This document shows, one piece after another, positions 34,400 through 44,739 of a DNA stretch of 64,000 nucleotides. This DNA comes from Lyngbya sp. CCAP 1446/10 (GTDB taxonomy: Bacteria > Cyanobacteriota > Cyanobacteriia > Cyanobacteriales > Microcoleaceae): NCBI RefSeq assembly GCF_026130175.1, contig NZ_JAIGNI010000001.1, positions 1 to 64,000 on the forward strand. The letters are read 5' to 3'. The stretch's first letter is position 1. Each line of letters begins with the position of its first letter. The notes beneath the pieces were generated by a model that saw nothing but the letters and a program-made list of their open reading frames with translations, was not told the origin of the DNA and did no database searches. The position numbers and the translations under genes are program-made.

Positions 34400-35980
34400 T
34401 TAATTGACTGTTGCTAACTGTTTATCTTTGATTTCTACGGGTGCAGTCAAAGCTGCTTCCAAATCGGCACAGCCTAGTTTTTCCTCCAAAATTGCCATCA
34501 CTTCGCGGCCGAAATCATTGGAATTTCGCTGCCAAGCTTCTAAACAAATTTGCCCGAAAAATGAACCCAAAGGCTCAGGATTCCACAGCAATTTGCGCGC
34601 TGTCCAAGGCATCAAACTCATTGGATCGTAACCAGGTTTTAGAATGTCCTTTTTGAAGGCGTATTCTTCTAAAATAGTGTGGGGCTGCAAACCGATAAAG
34701 AAAATCGCTGGTTCTACTTTATCGACTCCGAAAATCCGCTCTAATTCTCGGTGATAGGCAATAGTTTGCCGGATGGTTTCAAATGTTTCGTCAATTACGT
34801 TAAATGAGTAATTCACAGAAACTAAATCGTTGTAACCGGCTGCTTTTAAATCGCGGCAATTTTCCAAAACTACTCGCAAATTGTAGCCCATTCGCATTTT
34901 CCTAACCAGTTCCTGGGAACCGCTGGTGATGCCGATTTCAAAGTAGTTCATGCCCGTTTTTACCATCAAATCGCACAATTCGGGTGTGAGATTGTCCGCA
35001 CGGATGTAAGCAGCCCAATGGATGTCTGTCATCCCGGAGGCGATGATTTTTTGCAATAATTCGATCGCATCATCGATGAATTTGCGCGCCGGGATAAATT
35101 GGGCGTCGGTAAACCAGAAATTGCGGATACCTCGATCGTACAATTGCTGCATCTCCGCCACCACCTCATCCGCCGGATTGATCCGCACTTGTTTTCCTTC
35201 AATCACCGTATAAATGCAGTAACAGCAATTGTGGGGACAGCCGCGCTTAGTTTGGACTCCGAGGTAGAAGTCCATATCCTGTAAATAATAGGAAAATTCC
35301 GGCCAAATGGTTTCGATGTAGTTGTAATCGCAGGCGGTTTTCTCGATGTTGGCTGGCTTTTCGTGAATTAGCCGATCGCGCGGTACAGTTTCTCCTACTA
35401 CATAACATCTTTCCTGTGCCAAATCTTCGCCTTTAATCAACTTCTCCAGCAAAGCTTCGCCTTCGCCCACTGAAACCACAGTCCCCGCCGGCAAACTGCG
35501 CCCCAACTGCTCGTAAAACACGCTCACAGCACCGCCACCGACCACTGCGCGGGCTTCCGGGCGGTATTTCCGGGCCCGCTTCAATCCGCGCTTAACAAGT
35601 CCCAGATTGCGCGAGAGTTCGGTGTAGTAGGACGTGGCCAAACGCAATCCTCCGAGTGCTCCCCGCAACTTAGTTAGCGGATTTTTGGCGTAGTAAAACT
35701 CGAAGGCATTTTGCAGCGGATTCCCGCCTCTACCTCCGACGGGGGCGTAAATTTGAATGTCCCGCCAAGAGAAAACTAACAGCGTCGGCTGAAACTCATC
35801 GACGATCGCATCCAAACCTTTAGCGTAGTCGAGGGGCGGTACTGCGCCTAGGTCAAAAATGCGCTGTTGGACATCGGGAAACATCTTGTGTACGCTATCG
35901 GAAAGGTACACTACTCCGATCGGGAAAATTGGATTGCAAGGGAGGCGAACGTACAGGACTCGGTTTTCTCGGCTTTCCAT
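34400..35980 (-). CDS. B12-binding-domain radical SAM protein
   Basis: A 526-residue radical SAM enzyme. The N-terminal third (about 1-190) is a cobalamin-binding-like Rossmann domain with VVGGGAVSVFYEQL. The catalytic core carries the 4Fe-4S motif CPHNCCYC (Cys248, 252, 255), preceded by VQTKRG and followed by the strand RNFWFTDAQF. Reaction is unknown; relatives of the B12 class perform methylations and rearrangements of lipids or cofactors. The DIP/RADNL and FEIGITSGSQEL segments are standard. Monocistronic. Confidence 0.88.
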   Translation of the reverse strand: MESRENRVLYVRLPCNPIFPIGVVYLSDSVHKMFPDVQQRIFDLGAVPPLDYAKGLDAIVDEFQPTLLVFSWRDIQIYAPVGGRGGNPLQNAFEFYYAKNPLTKLRGALGGLRLATSYYTELSRNLGLVKRGLKRARKYRPEARAVVGGGAVSVFYEQLGRSLPAGTVVSVGEGEALLEKLIKGEDLAQERCYVVGETVPRDRLIHEKPANIEKTACDYNYIETIWPEFSYYLQDMDFYLGVQTKRGCPHNCCYCIYTVIEGKQVRINPADEVVAEMQQLYDRGIRNFWFTDAQFIPARKFIDDAIELLQKIIASGMTDIHWAAYIRADNLTPELCDLMVKTGMNYFEIGITSGSQELVRKMRMGYNLRVVLENCRDLKAAGYNDLVSVNYSFNVIDETFETIRQTIAYHRELERIFGVDKVEPAIFFIGLQPHTILEEYAFKKDILKPGYDPMSLMPWTARKLLWNPEPLGSFFGQICLEAWQRNSNDFGREVMAILEEKLGCADLEAALTAPVEIKDKQLATVN

Positions 35981-36640
35981 GATTGCTATATCCTAAACTG
36001 GAACTTTTTCAACTATGTTTATATTCTTTTAATATAACTTTACAATCTCTCTAATTTTCGCAATTTCAGATTAAATATTCTGGAATTTTGCTCAGCAGCT
36101 TAAGGTTGAGTTTGTTGGTGGCGATCGGCTAAATTAGCAGAACCAAGGTAATCTTTGAGCAAATACAGCATATTTTGACCGAAAATCGCAGATGGGAGTC
36201 TAAAATCGGATATTTATCTGGCTAGATTGAATTTGAGGTGCGATCGGTCAGGCGGTATATTTTTGATCCTATTTTAAACAAATAATACAACTAGAGGCAA
36301 GCTCCAAATCCTGATCCAGCAAGTGATCTAACCCACATTCCGCACGTCAATTTGTAGTATACCAAGTAATACGGAAATTCTGAGTTATTTGACGTTTTAT
36401 TTGTTATATTTGCGTATAAATACTTAGTTTTATATGTTTTTGTGTTTGCAAAACTACCAAACAGGTGTAATAATTACATATTACATTTTGAAGTGCGAAA
36501 TGTGGGATCTAATATCCAAAAGCTCAAAACTCAAATCTCAAATAGTATGGGTTGGTAGTCGGCTTTACAGTAGGCCGGGATCGCAAGATGTTAGCCTGAG
36601 AAGATAACTAAAACTTTTAGGCAAGGCTCCCTTAGCAATT
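35981..36640. other. 660-bp gap with no supported gene
   Basis: AT-rich between the divergent radical SAM and DUF1830 genes. HIP1 fragments occur near 36121 and 36241. I see no ORF or repeat family I can name; the stretch just before the DUF1830 start (36540-36640) is less AT-rich and may be its leader. Confidence 0.5.
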
Positions 36641-37030
36641 ATGGCTCAAATTCTTGACCCAGTACCCTCAAACGCCGACAGCAAGATTCTTTGCTGCTAC
36701 GTCAACGCCACCAGTCAGATTCAGATTGCTCGCATCTGCAACATTCCTAACTGGTATTTTGAACGAGTGGTATTTCCCGGACAGCGTTTAGTGTTTGAAG
36801 CGATGCGGGCCGCAGCATTGGAAATTCACACCGGGATGATGGCCAGTGCAATTTTGTCGGATAAAATTCCTTGCGATCGCTTGCAGATTAACGAAAACCC
36901 CTATTCTGCCATCAATTCTAGCAGCTCCCGAGATGAAGCGGCGGGCGATCGCACAGTAATTGCTGCCCGCCCCAAATCGCGAGAAATCTCAGAACCTTTG
37001 ACAGTACCCGCGCTAACAGCCGTCGATTAA
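36641..37030 (+). CDS. DUF1830 protein
   Basis: A 129-residue protein of the cyanobacterial DUF1830 family. The family part is KILCCYVNATSQIQIARICN, then NWYFERVVFPGQRLVFEAMR AAALEIHTG (about 18-70). The second half is a variable Ser/Arg-rich tail. Function unknown. It stands alone, with a promoter-like AT-rich leader. Confidence 0.85.
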   Translation: MAQILDPVPSNADSKILCCYVNATSQIQIARICNIPNWYFERVVFPGQRLVFEAMRAAALEIHTGMMASAILSDKIPCDRLQINENPYSAINSSSSRDEAAGDRTVIAARPKSREISEPLTVPALTAVD

Positions 37031-37115
37031 TTGGAGTTGTGAGTTTTGAGTTATAAATTGTCAGTGAATTGATAACTCTGCGCTCAAAATTCCAACTTCT
37101 GCAAAGCGTTCATTC

Positions 37116-37150
37116 AGTTGACGGTTGACAGTTGACTGTTGACAGCTTGT
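37116..37150. repeat. STRR array (GTTGACG/AGTTGACT)
   Basis: Four AGTTGACG/C-type heptamers in the 400-bp gap between the DUF1830 and membrane-protein genes; the rest of the gap shows no gene. Confidence 0.75.
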
Positions 37151-37430
37151 CAGTCAGCGAAGTCGAAGGGATGAGGGCGACCTCTACCTGGAAGTCCGAG
37201 GATTGGAGTAATGAATAGTCTGATTTTAATTTTTCCCGACAAGGGTTCCGGCTTTAAACCAATTCTTTCTGGTAAAAAGTCAATACTTAAGAATCAAAGT
37301 TTCTGAATTGAATTTTAAATCGAAACTCAAAATCGCAAATATTGTCCTGTTTTTGATATTTGCCTGAGTTTTGTTCGCAGGCCGGACAACTGTGCAAAAA
37401 TATCATTAAACAGCTTTTCTAATTTCAGCC

Positions 37431-38018
37431 ATGTCAGCAGAGCCCGCACTTTCCCCATCTTCCGCCCCAGTATTTGAGCCGGCAGTATTCCGGCTTTCTC
37501 CCCTGATTAGAATCACGCTGTTGAGCCTGTACGTCGCCCTGAGTATTCCGTTACCGTTTTTGTCGGAAGTCACGAAAGCACCGGTTCCGCCCGCTGCACT
37601 CTGGGTGGCGATTGTTGTCGGCGCAGCGGGCCTCTACGGCGTGCTCAGCGAAAGGGTAATTCTCAGCGAGGAGGGGATTGAAGTTACCTATCCGAAGTGG
37701 TTTCCGCGCGTGTTTCGCAAGGGTTGGTCGCTTCCTTGGACTGAGGTAAAAGCTCTCAAACCTCGATCGACCGGTCAAGGAGGTTTAGTTTACTATTTTC
37801 TGAGTCATGCGGGTGAAGGTTATTTGTTGCCGATGCGGGTGGCTGGATTTGCTAAATTAGTGCGTTTGGTGGAAGCGAAAACGGGTATTGATACTAGGGA
37901 TGTTCGCCCTTTGTCGCAGCCTTGGATGTATCTGATTTTGCTGGGATGTACGCTGCTGCTGCTGTTGGTGGATGCGTGGACGATTGTAACTGCGATCGGG
38001 CTTAAAGGTAATTTGTAA
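37431..38018 (+). CDS. Cyanobacterial membrane protein, unknown function
   Basis: A 195-residue protein with two central membrane segments (VALSIPLPFLSEVTK-adjacent, then VAIVVGAAGLYGVL) and one near the C-terminus (YLILLGCTLLLLLVDAW). Between them, residues about 70-155 (ILSEEGIEVTYPKWFPRVFR, KGWSLPWTEVKALKPRSTG) look like a PH-like beta domain on the cytoplasmic face. Not assigned to a named family. Convergent with desB. Confidence 0.75.
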   Translation: MSAEPALSPSSAPVFEPAVFRLSPLIRITLLSLYVALSIPLPFLSEVTKAPVPPAALWVAIVVGAAGLYGVLSERVILSEEGIEVTYPKWFPRVFRKGWSLPWTEVKALKPRSTGQGGLVYYFLSHAGEGYLLPMRVAGFAKLVRLVEAKTGIDTRDVRPLSQPWMYLILLGCTLLLLLVDAWTIVTAIGLKGNL

Positions 38019-38055
38019 AATTGAATTTTAGCGCGCACGAAAATGAAAAATAATG

Positions 38056-38088
38056 AAAAACCCGGTTTCTTTAAGAAGCCGGGTTTTT
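38056..38088. terminator. Bidirectional terminator-like hairpin between convergent genes
   Basis: AAAAACCCGG and CCGGGTTTTT pair around a TTTCTT/AAGAAG inner stem, with T and A runs on either side, between the membrane-protein gene and desB. The structure derives from the dispersed CCGGGTTT repeat family. Confidence 0.75.
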
Positions 38089-38111
38089 GGCTATTCTATT
38101 GTTTATTGAAG

Positions 38112-39197
38112 TTACTTAACTTCAGCAGATTTCCGAGAGTTAGGCGATTCGTAGTAAACTCCAGAACCTGTATCGGAGACAAAATGACAATCCCAGTAAG
38201 AGCGAATAAAGCTCTTCCAAATTGGATCGGTTGACTTGCGATAATAATCGCCCAACAGTGGTTTAATTGCTTCCGTTGCTTCCTTCAAGTGATAGTGCGG
38301 CATCGTCGAGAAAATGTGGTGGGCTACGTGAGTCCCGATGTCGTGATGGATGGAATTGATGATTCCATAATCGCGATCGATCGTAGATAGCGCACCTTTC
38401 AAGAAATACCAATCTTTACCGCGATACCAAGGAATATCCGCTTCTGTGTGGTGCAGGAATGTTACCAAATCCAGCCAAATCACGAATACTACATAGGGAA
38501 CTAAGTAGAACTTGAGTAAAAACAGCCAACCAAATTGATAGGTTAGCGCGCCTAAAAAGGCTACCATCAAAACTAAGGATGCGGAACTTGTCAACACGTC
38601 CCACTTTTCGGAAGGACGGAAAATCGAGCTACCGGGCATGAAGTGAGAACCTTCCTTATCGGGCGATCGCCGAAACAGATAAATTGGATAGGCAAATAAC
38701 ATCAAATAAAAGCGTCCCAGCTTTTCGTACCAAGGCATTTGATTGTATTTGCTCTCCGACACTGGATACCAGCTTTCATCGTTATCCAAGCTGCCTGTAT
38801 TCGCGTGGTGGGTTCTGTGGCTGATCCGCCAACCGTGGAAGGGTACGAGAATTGGAGCGTGGGAGAGGTGTCCGATCAGGTTGTTGAGCCATTTGCTCTT
38901 GGAGAAGGAACCGTGCCCGCAGTCGTGGCCGACTACAAACAATGCCCAAAACATGGTTCCCTGCATGAACCAAAAGATTGGGTAAAAGAACCAGGAATCT
39001 AAGGTGTAGGCGATCGCATATAAACCTGCGATAATCCCCAGATCCAAAAAGAAATAAGCTAGAGATCTCGAAACCGAGGGTTCAAAACAATGGGCTGGAA
39101 TGGCTGCTTTGACATCTTGAAGAGTAAAAGGTAACTCTTTTGTACGAGATGATGAGCCTAGATTGCTCGGCTGATTGAGAACAGTATTTGATTGCAC
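38112..39197 (-). CDS. desB: Omega-3 (delta-15) fatty-acid desaturase DesB
   Basis: A 361-residue acyl-lipid desaturase of the DesB/FAD3-7-8 type, which adds the omega-3 double bond to membrane-lipid acyl chains. Three histidine boxes hold the di-iron site: GHDCGHGSF (His91, 95), RISHRTHHANTG (His127, 130, 131), and DIGTHVAHHIFSTMPHYHL near residue 300. The LPFTLQDVKAAIPAHCFEPS start and LSTIDRDYGIINSIHHDIGT match cyanobacterial DesB closely. Four or more hydrophobic segments place it in the membrane. Low-temperature regulation is known for the family. Confidence 0.95.
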   Translation of the reverse strand: MQSNTVLNQPSNLGSSSRTKELPFTLQDVKAAIPAHCFEPSVSRSLAYFFLDLGIIAGLYAIAYTLDSWFFYPIFWFMQGTMFWALFVVGHDCGHGSFSKSKWLNNLIGHLSHAPILVPFHGWRISHRTHHANTGSLDNDESWYPVSESKYNQMPWYEKLGRFYLMLFAYPIYLFRRSPDKEGSHFMPGSSIFRPSEKWDVLTSSASLVLMVAFLGALTYQFGWLFLLKFYLVPYVVFVIWLDLVTFLHHTEADIPWYRGKDWYFLKGALSTIDRDYGIINSIHHDIGTHVAHHIFSTMPHYHLKEATEAIKPLLGDYYRKSTDPIWKSFIRSYWDCHFVSDTGSGVYYESPNSRKSAEVK

Positions 39198-39439
39198 GAA
39201 GTTTCCGATTTAAGCTGACTTGAGAAACCACATTCCGCCTTTTAACAGTCACTTTCAGCCCGCAAGGAGCCATATTTTTTACTCTGCAAGGGTTTCTAAA
39301 GTTCTTTAGTTCGCATGAATAGCCCGTCCTCGATTCTCAAGCAAGTTGGCTTGGGGAATACTTGTGTGGGAAAATTAGCGCGATCGACCCTGTTATCTAA
39401 AAAAATCTCATGTGTCCGTTGTTAGTGCGAAATGCGACT

Positions 39440-39620
39440 TCAATACTTGAGATCACACTTCTGGAGGAATTACCTCCAGTTCGCAGGTGGCATATAACGC
39501 TTAGAGTAGGATTTGTGAACGAGAGTGTAGGCTTGGTCTGTGGAACGAAACCTCACAGCATCGGAGTGTTTGGTTTCACACAAGTTCTACCCAACCCACA
39601 GCTCGCTACAATTCACTAAT
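39440..39620 (+). ncRNA. Candidate structured RNA (long imperfect hairpin) between purF and desB
   Basis: No ORF is supported. Plus-strand arms 39504-39517 (GAGTAGGATTTGTG) and 39579-39592 (CACAAGTTCTACCC) pair at 13 of 14 positions, two as G-U, which favours plus-strand RNA. An inner hairpin (CTGTG 39538-39542 with CACAG 39554-39558) and a 5' perfect hairpin CTGGAGG-AATTA-CCTCCAG (39461-39479) add to it. A 6S-like or other long-hairpin RNA is possible; I cannot confirm the family. Confidence 0.3.
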
Positions 39621-39750
39621 TCTACAATAATTGCTAAAGCTAAGTTTAATGTAACATTTCTACACACATTCTGGCAACGAGTTACCAGAAAAATTAGAAA
39701 ATTCATAAATCGCAGAAAGTAACTGCGATCGCTTTTCACTTTGGGATTTT

Positions 39751-41217
39751 CTAGGTGCTAGCCTTTTCTAATATGAGCTTCGCCCGTTTTACCATAGCCG
39801 GAATCTCGATCGGATAATCGCCGGTAAAACACGCCGAACAAAAACTTTTCGTGTCTTCATTAGTAGCACTCAGCATTCCTTCCCTGCTCAAGAAAGCCAA
39901 GGAATCCACCCCAATTTGATCGCCGATTTCGGCGACAGACTTGGTAGCAGCAATCAACTGATCTTGATTGTCGGTATCGATCCCGTAGAAACAAGGATGA
40001 GTCACCGGCGGTGAGGAAATCCTCATGTGAACTTCGGTTGCGCCGGCATCCCGCAAGGCTTTGACAATTTTACGGCTGGTAGTGCCGCGCACGATCGAAT
40101 CGTCGATAATAATTACCCGCTTTCCTTCCAACACATCTCTGAGAGGGTTGAGTTTCATGCGAATTCCTGACTCGCGCATCGTCTGAGTCGGTTGAATAAA
40201 AGTGCGTCCGACGTAGCGATTTTTAATCAATCCTTCGGCGTATGGAATGCCGGAAGCTTGAGAAAAGCCGATCGCCGCTGGGATGCCAGAATCGGGAACA
40301 CCAATGACTATATCAGCCTCAGTCGGAGATTCTGTTGCCAACAAACGCCCTAGTCGCAACCGATAGGTGTACAAATTTTCACCTCGCATAATGCTATCGG
40401 GTCGAGCAAAATAGATCATTTCAAAGACGCAAAGTTTGCGTTTTTGCTGCTGGCTCCAGTGGAAAGAAGCCATACCTTCCTCTGTAATCCAAACCAATTC
40501 CCCCGGTTCTACATCCCGCAAAAATTCAGCACCGATAATATCCAAGCCGCAAGTTTCCGATGCTAAAACGTAGCGTACCGGAGTTGTGGGGAGCCTGCCA
40601 ATTACCAGCGGGCGGACGCCATACGGATCGCGGACTCCCATCACGCCTTTCGGGGTGGCGATCGTCAAACTAAAGGCTCCTTGGCACATACCAAAGGCAC
40701 TGATCGCAGCTTCCAGCCAATCTTTGCCCTTGTCTACCTCCGAACCGATCGCCACTGCGATCGCCTCTGAATCCGTCGTGCTGACAAACTCGCAGTTGCG
40801 AGACAGCAACTCTTCCCGCAATTCTTTAGTATTGACAAGATTCCCGTTATGTGCTAATGCGAGACTTCCCAGACGAGTTTCGACGACCACAGGTTGAGCG
40901 TTGATCACCCGCGACGAGCCGGTAGTAGAGTAGCGAGTGTGTCCTACGGCTAAGTTACCGGGTAAGTGACCTAAACTCGATTCGTTGAAGACCTGCGAAA
41001 CCAGTCCCATATCCTTGTGCAGGTGGACTGTTTCACCATCAAAAGTAGCAATTCCGGCGGATTCCTGACCTCGGTGCTGCAAAGCATACAAGCCGAAGTA
41101 GGTCAACTTGGCGACATCTTCACCCGGTGCGTAGATACCGAAAACGCCGCAAGCTTCCTCGGGCTTGTCGGGTTTGCTAGAATGCTCGTCAGCCTCGAAG
41201 GAATGGTTGGGAATCAT
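39751..41217 (-). CDS. purF: Amidophosphoribosyltransferase PurF
   Basis: A 488-residue enzyme committing PRPP and glutamine to purine synthesis. An N-terminal glutamine-amidotransferase domain starts at the catalytic Cys23 (ACGVFGIY) behind a short propeptide; the PRPP site is VIIIDDSIVRGTTSR; a 4Fe-4S set of cysteines includes CFYGID and SFCSACFTGDYP. Motifs such as GIPYAEGLIKNRYVGRTFI are standard. Same strand as purL, which ends 558 bp upstream. Confidence 0.97.
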   Translation of the reverse strand: MIPNHSFEADEHSSKPDKPEEACGVFGIYAPGEDVAKLTYFGLYALQHRGQESAGIATFDGETVHLHKDMGLVSQVFNESSLGHLPGNLAVGHTRYSTTGSSRVINAQPVVVETRLGSLALAHNGNLVNTKELREELLSRNCEFVSTTDSEAIAVAIGSEVDKGKDWLEAAISAFGMCQGAFSLTIATPKGVMGVRDPYGVRPLVIGRLPTTPVRYVLASETCGLDIIGAEFLRDVEPGELVWITEEGMASFHWSQQQKRKLCVFEMIYFARPDSIMRGENLYTYRLRLGRLLATESPTEADIVIGVPDSGIPAAIGFSQASGIPYAEGLIKNRYVGRTFIQPTQTMRESGIRMKLNPLRDVLEGKRVIIIDDSIVRGTTSRKIVKALRDAGATEVHMRISSPPVTHPCFYGIDTDNQDQLIAATKSVAEIGDQIGVDSLAFLSREGMLSATNEDTKSFCSACFTGDYPIEIPAMVKRAKLILEKAST

Positions 41218-41775
41218 AGATGGGTGGGTTCCTAATGGGGAAGGTGGGTTAGGGGGACAGTTTCAGCGGGAAATCTTGTTTGCGAAAGCGTCGCATAACT
41301 TAACATTCCCTTAATCTTGCCACGGATCTGTCATTATTTCCAACTCGTGTAGCATTTCTGACAGAAGTGATGCGGCGTTTAATGGCATTGTAGTATCGAT
41401 CGCCCTCAAATCATATATTAACCTTGATTAACGGCGGGCGAGGGATTCGGCGATTGAAAAATACTGTTGGCGAAGTCGCCAAGGGTGTTACCGCTCACAT
41501 CTGGAATGGAGCAGTGGGGTTCGCTCTGGCTACTTAATAGCTATATGGTTAATTAAATATTTAGTCCCGAACCACTATTTTTAGGGGTAAGGGGTAAAAC
41601 CCTTTTTAAATTCGCCAACAGTCTCTTGAAATTGCTTCTACACAAACAAAGTCCGCCTTCGCGGACTCAAGAAATTCAACCCGCTTGGAGTGGGTTTCGT
41701 CTGTGTAGAAGCGGTTTTAACCGCCGGGTTTTTCTGTGTAGAGGCGATTTCAAACGCCGTGTGTATGGACTGCGA
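41218..41775. repeat. Gap between purL and purF with palindromic repeats
   Basis: At 41632-41757 lie CTACACAAAC, CCGCCTTCGCGG, CAACCCGCTTGGAGTGGGTTT and GCGGTTTTAACCGCC, members of the family seen at 13405, 14258 and 20815. The remainder has no gene I can support. Confidence 0.7.
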
Positions 41776-44328
41776 TTAGACAGATGCAATCCGACGCTCG
41801 ATCGCATTATAGAACCGATCGCGCATATCATTCATGCTAACCTCAATTAACACTTGATTGTCAGCACTCACAACCCGCAAAGGTGATTCAGCACAGCAAA
41901 CTAAACCAATTTTCTGCCACATTTTGGTCAAATGTTCTTCCAGGTAAGACTCCCAAATTCCTTGATTTTTCGGCGCCACTGAAACTATAATGCAGTTGCC
42001 CATTTCACCAAATAAAATTTCATCCCAGCGGCCGACATTTGCCGAATTGAAACTGAGATTGATTTCTGCACCCATTTTAGCAGAAATACAGCATTCCGCG
42101 AGGGCGATCGCAATTCCACCTTCCGCACAATCATGGGCAGAACCTACCCAACCGCTGCGAATTCCATCGCGACAAACCGATTGCACTTTTCTTTCTAACT
42201 CAAAATCTATCCTTGGCGGTTTCCCAGCGACAATCCCGTGAATTGCCGCTAAATATTCCGAACCTCCCAAAGTAGGAGAAGTTTCGATTTTTGGGCTTTC
42301 AGATGAAAGTTCTGAGTTTTGGGATGATTCCCCCATTCCCAGCACATAAATTAAATCACCTTTCTTTAGCCAAGCTTGGCCGCAAATCTTCTTCAAATCT
42401 GGAATTAACCCCACCATTCCGATTACCGGAGTCGGATAAATTGGTTGAGGATTTCCCTCAGCATCAACCGTTTCATTGTAAAGAGAAACATTGCCGCCAG
42501 TCACAGGCGTTCCCAACTCCCGACAAGCATCAGCAATCCCGCGACAAGCTGAGGCTAACTGCCAATATCCTACAGGTTTTTCGGGACTACCAAAATTGAG
42601 ATTATCAGTAACAGCTAAAGGTTCAGCACCCACACAACTTAAATTTCTCGCTGCTTCCGCTACGACTGCTTTTGCACCTTCATAAGGATCGAGATAAACA
42701 TAACGAGAATTGCAATCAACAGTTGCAGCCACTCCAGGAATCATCCCCAGGGGCTCTTCCTTCTTGCTAAGGGGGGGATAAACTTTTGGAGTTTCCCTAC
42801 CTTGTGCCTTTGTAAATAGAGGAATTACCTCTTCTTCCTGTTTGCTTTCGGAAGCTAGAGAAACAGCATTTTCCCTCTGTAGATCCCCCTTAGCAAGGGG
42901 GTGTACTTCTAGCCCGTTAGCAAGGGAAGATTGGCAAGGTTCTAGCGGACGCAATCTGATCACCGCAGCATCCGCGCCTCCCGGTAAAACAACAGTATTG
43001 TTTTGCACTTGATGGTCATATTGGCGATAAACCCAGCGTTTAGAAGCGATGGTGGGAGTATCCAAAAGTGTCAGCAAAACCTGATTCCAAGTTTGGAAAT
43101 TACCCTGAACTTCGATGCCGGCTGCGGTGCATTCCGGCAACTTATCCGCCGTCCATTCCCATGCTTTTATAGCATATTCTGGCGGTTCTGTCAACAATTG
43201 TCGGTGATAAATTGGCGTGTTATCTGCCAAAGCAGTCGCGGTAATTTCGGCCGCGATTTCGCCTTTAAAGAGAATTCGGACGATCGGCTCTGCGATGACT
43301 GTGCCCGCGACTACGGCGTGCAATCCCCAACGATGGAAAATATCGATTAATTCCTGTTCCCGTCCTTTCTCTGCCACAAACAGCATCCGTTCTTGAGATT
43401 CCGAAAGCAAGTATTCGTAGGGAACCATACCGCTTTCTCGAACCGGAACTTTATCTAAATCGAATTCAATACCGACACCACCTTTAGCTGCCATTTCTGA
43501 TGTCGAGCAGGTAATTCCGGCCGCGCCCATATCTTGGGCGGCGACGACTGCACCAGTTTTGAATGCTTCTAAACAAGCTTCAATTAAGGATTTCTCTAAA
43601 AACGGATCTCCTACTTGGACTGCTGGGCGGTCATCCATTGATTTGTCGGTCAATTCTGCACTAGCAAAACTCGCTCCTCCCATGCCATCTCTGCCAGTAG
43701 TTGAACCGACATAAAGTACGGGATTTCCGATTCCCGATGCCCCGGATTTAACGATTTCTTGGGTTTCCATTAAACCCAAAGCCATGACGTTAACTAAGGG
43801 GTTTTCGGAATAAGCAGCATCGAAGTAAACTTCGCCGCCAACTGTGGGTACGCCGATGCAGTTTCCGTAGTGACTGATTCCCGATACTACGCCTTTGAAT
43901 AATCTCTGGGTTTTGCTATCATCTAAGTTGCCGAAACGTAGAGAGTTTAAAAGTGCGATCGGGCGAGCACCCATTGTGAAGATATCGCGGAGAATGCCGC
44001 CGACTCCTGTTGCTGCGCCTTGGAAGGGTTCGACTGCTGAGGGGTGATTGTGGGATTCAATTTTGAAGGCGAGTTGTAAGCCGTCTCCCAAGTCTATGAC
44101 TCCGGCATTTTCTCCGGGCCCGACCAGAATGCGATCGCCCTCTGTGGGAAACTGTTTTAATAGCGGCCGCGAATTTTTGTAGCAGCAGTGTTCGCTCCAC
44201 ATCACGCCGAACATTCCCAATTCAGCTTTGTTGGGATGGCGGCCGAGACGCTGAACGATTTCTTCGTATTCTTCGGGTTTGAGTCTTTCGGCGGCAATTT
44301 GTTCGGGAGAAAATGGGAGGTTTGACAT
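41776..44328 (-). CDS. purL: Phosphoribosylformylglycinamidine synthase subunit PurL
   Basis: An ~850-residue ATP-dependent purine-synthesis enzyme, from the better start [16 protein letters not shown] (44328). Motifs: [66 protein letters not shown]-type ([18 protein letters not shown]), and [14 protein letters not shown]. Typical cyanobacterial PurL is about 740-780 residues. Here residues about 477-521 are a foreign in-frame segment from a MITE-like element (42763-42897), replacing a loop just before [17 protein letters not shown]. Confidence 0.95.
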   Translation of the reverse strand: MSNLPFSPEQIAAERLKPEEYEEIVQRLGRHPNKAELGMFGVMWSEHCCYKNSRPLLKQFPTEGDRILVGPGENAGVIDLGDGLQLAFKIESHNHPSAVEPFQGAATGVGGILRDIFTMGARPIALLNSLRFGNLDDSKTQRLFKGVVSGISHYGNCIGVPTVGGEVYFDAAYSENPLVNVMALGLMETQEIVKSGASGIGNPVLYVGSTTGRDGMGGASFASAELTDKSMDDRPAVQVGDPFLEKSLIEACLEAFKTGAVVAAQDMGAAGITCSTSEMAAKGGVGIEFDLDKVPVRESGMVPYEYLLSESQERMLFVAEKGREQELIDIFHRWGLHAVVAGTVIAEPIVRILFKGEIAAEITATALADNTPIYHRQLLTEPPEYAIKAWEWTADKLPECTAAGIEVQGNFQTWNQVLLTLLDTPTIASKRWVYRQYDHQVQNNTVVLPGGADAAVIRLRPLEPCQSSLANGLEVHPLAKGDLQRENAVSLASESKQEEEVIPLFTKAQGRETPKVYPPLSKKEEPLGMIPGVAATVDCNSRYVYLDPYEGAKAVVAEAARNLSCVGAEPLAVTDNLNFGSPEKPVGYWQLASACRGIADACRELGTPVTGGNVSLYNETVDAEGNPQPIYPTPVIGMVGLIPDLKKICGQAWLKKGDLIYVLGMGESSQNSELSSESPKIETSPTLGGSEYLAAIHGIVAGKPPRIDFELERKVQSVCRDGIRSGWVGSAHDCAEGGIAIALAECCISAKMGAEINLSFNSANVGRWDEILFGEMGNCIIVSVAPKNQGIWESYLEEHLTKMWQKIGLVCCAESPLRVVSADNQVLIEVSMNDMRDRFYNAIERRIASV
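42763..42897. mobile_element. 135-bp MITE-like element in frame within purL
   Basis: Inverted ends CTTGCTAAGGGGG (42763-42775) and CCCCCTTAGCAAG (42885-42897) bound exactly 135 bp (45 codons), keeping frame. It encodes hydrophilic sequence such as [20 protein letters not shown] and [11 protein letters not shown]; a third partial copy, GTTAGCAAGGGA, lies at 42916-42927. Confidence 0.8.
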
Positions 44329-44399
44329 AATAATTGCGATCGTTTTGTAGATTTTACATCCCAATTAGGGATTCTTTAAATCAGGACTTAGGTATTAAG

Positions 44400-44480
44400 G
44401 CAAAAGAAACCGGGGTTTTTATTTTATCTGCGGGTTATAACGAAGTATTCTCGCAAAAAACCCGGTTTCTGAGCGCCCGT
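44400..44480. repeat. Dispersed CCGGGTTT repeat, single copy
   Basis: AAAGAAACCGGGGTTTTT and AAAAAACCCGGTTTCT lie 50 bp apart in inverted order, around GGTTATAACG. The rest of the 500-bp gap 44329-44739 is AT-rich without a gene. Confidence 0.8.
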
Positions 44481-44739
44481 GTGGCCAGGACTGTTAATGC
44501 TAATTTCTAGGAGGGGGAGTTTGCTTGTAAGATTGTTCAGATTTTAAGTTCCAGCATGGATTGAAGGTAGTACCAGTTTTGTTTGTGGTTCCGATTAGCT
44601 CCTAGCACGCGATCGATTATACAGGGAAATTGAGAACTTACCAAATATCCGATAATAATTGACATATATCTTGTTTTCTGCTAAAGCAACCGCCCCCGAC
44701 AGTTAAAATGTTCTTAATTCCTCAAACCCTTGTCGAAGA

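Noticed and set aside
39410-39619. 69-codon plus-strand ORF (MCPLLVRN...)
   Set aside because: Composition is not protein-like, and the region is better explained by an RNA hairpin.
44329-44364. Upstream start for PurL ([12 protein letters not shown])
   Set aside because: PurL family N-termini begin at or near [14 protein letters not shown]; the added 12 residues are not conserved-looking.
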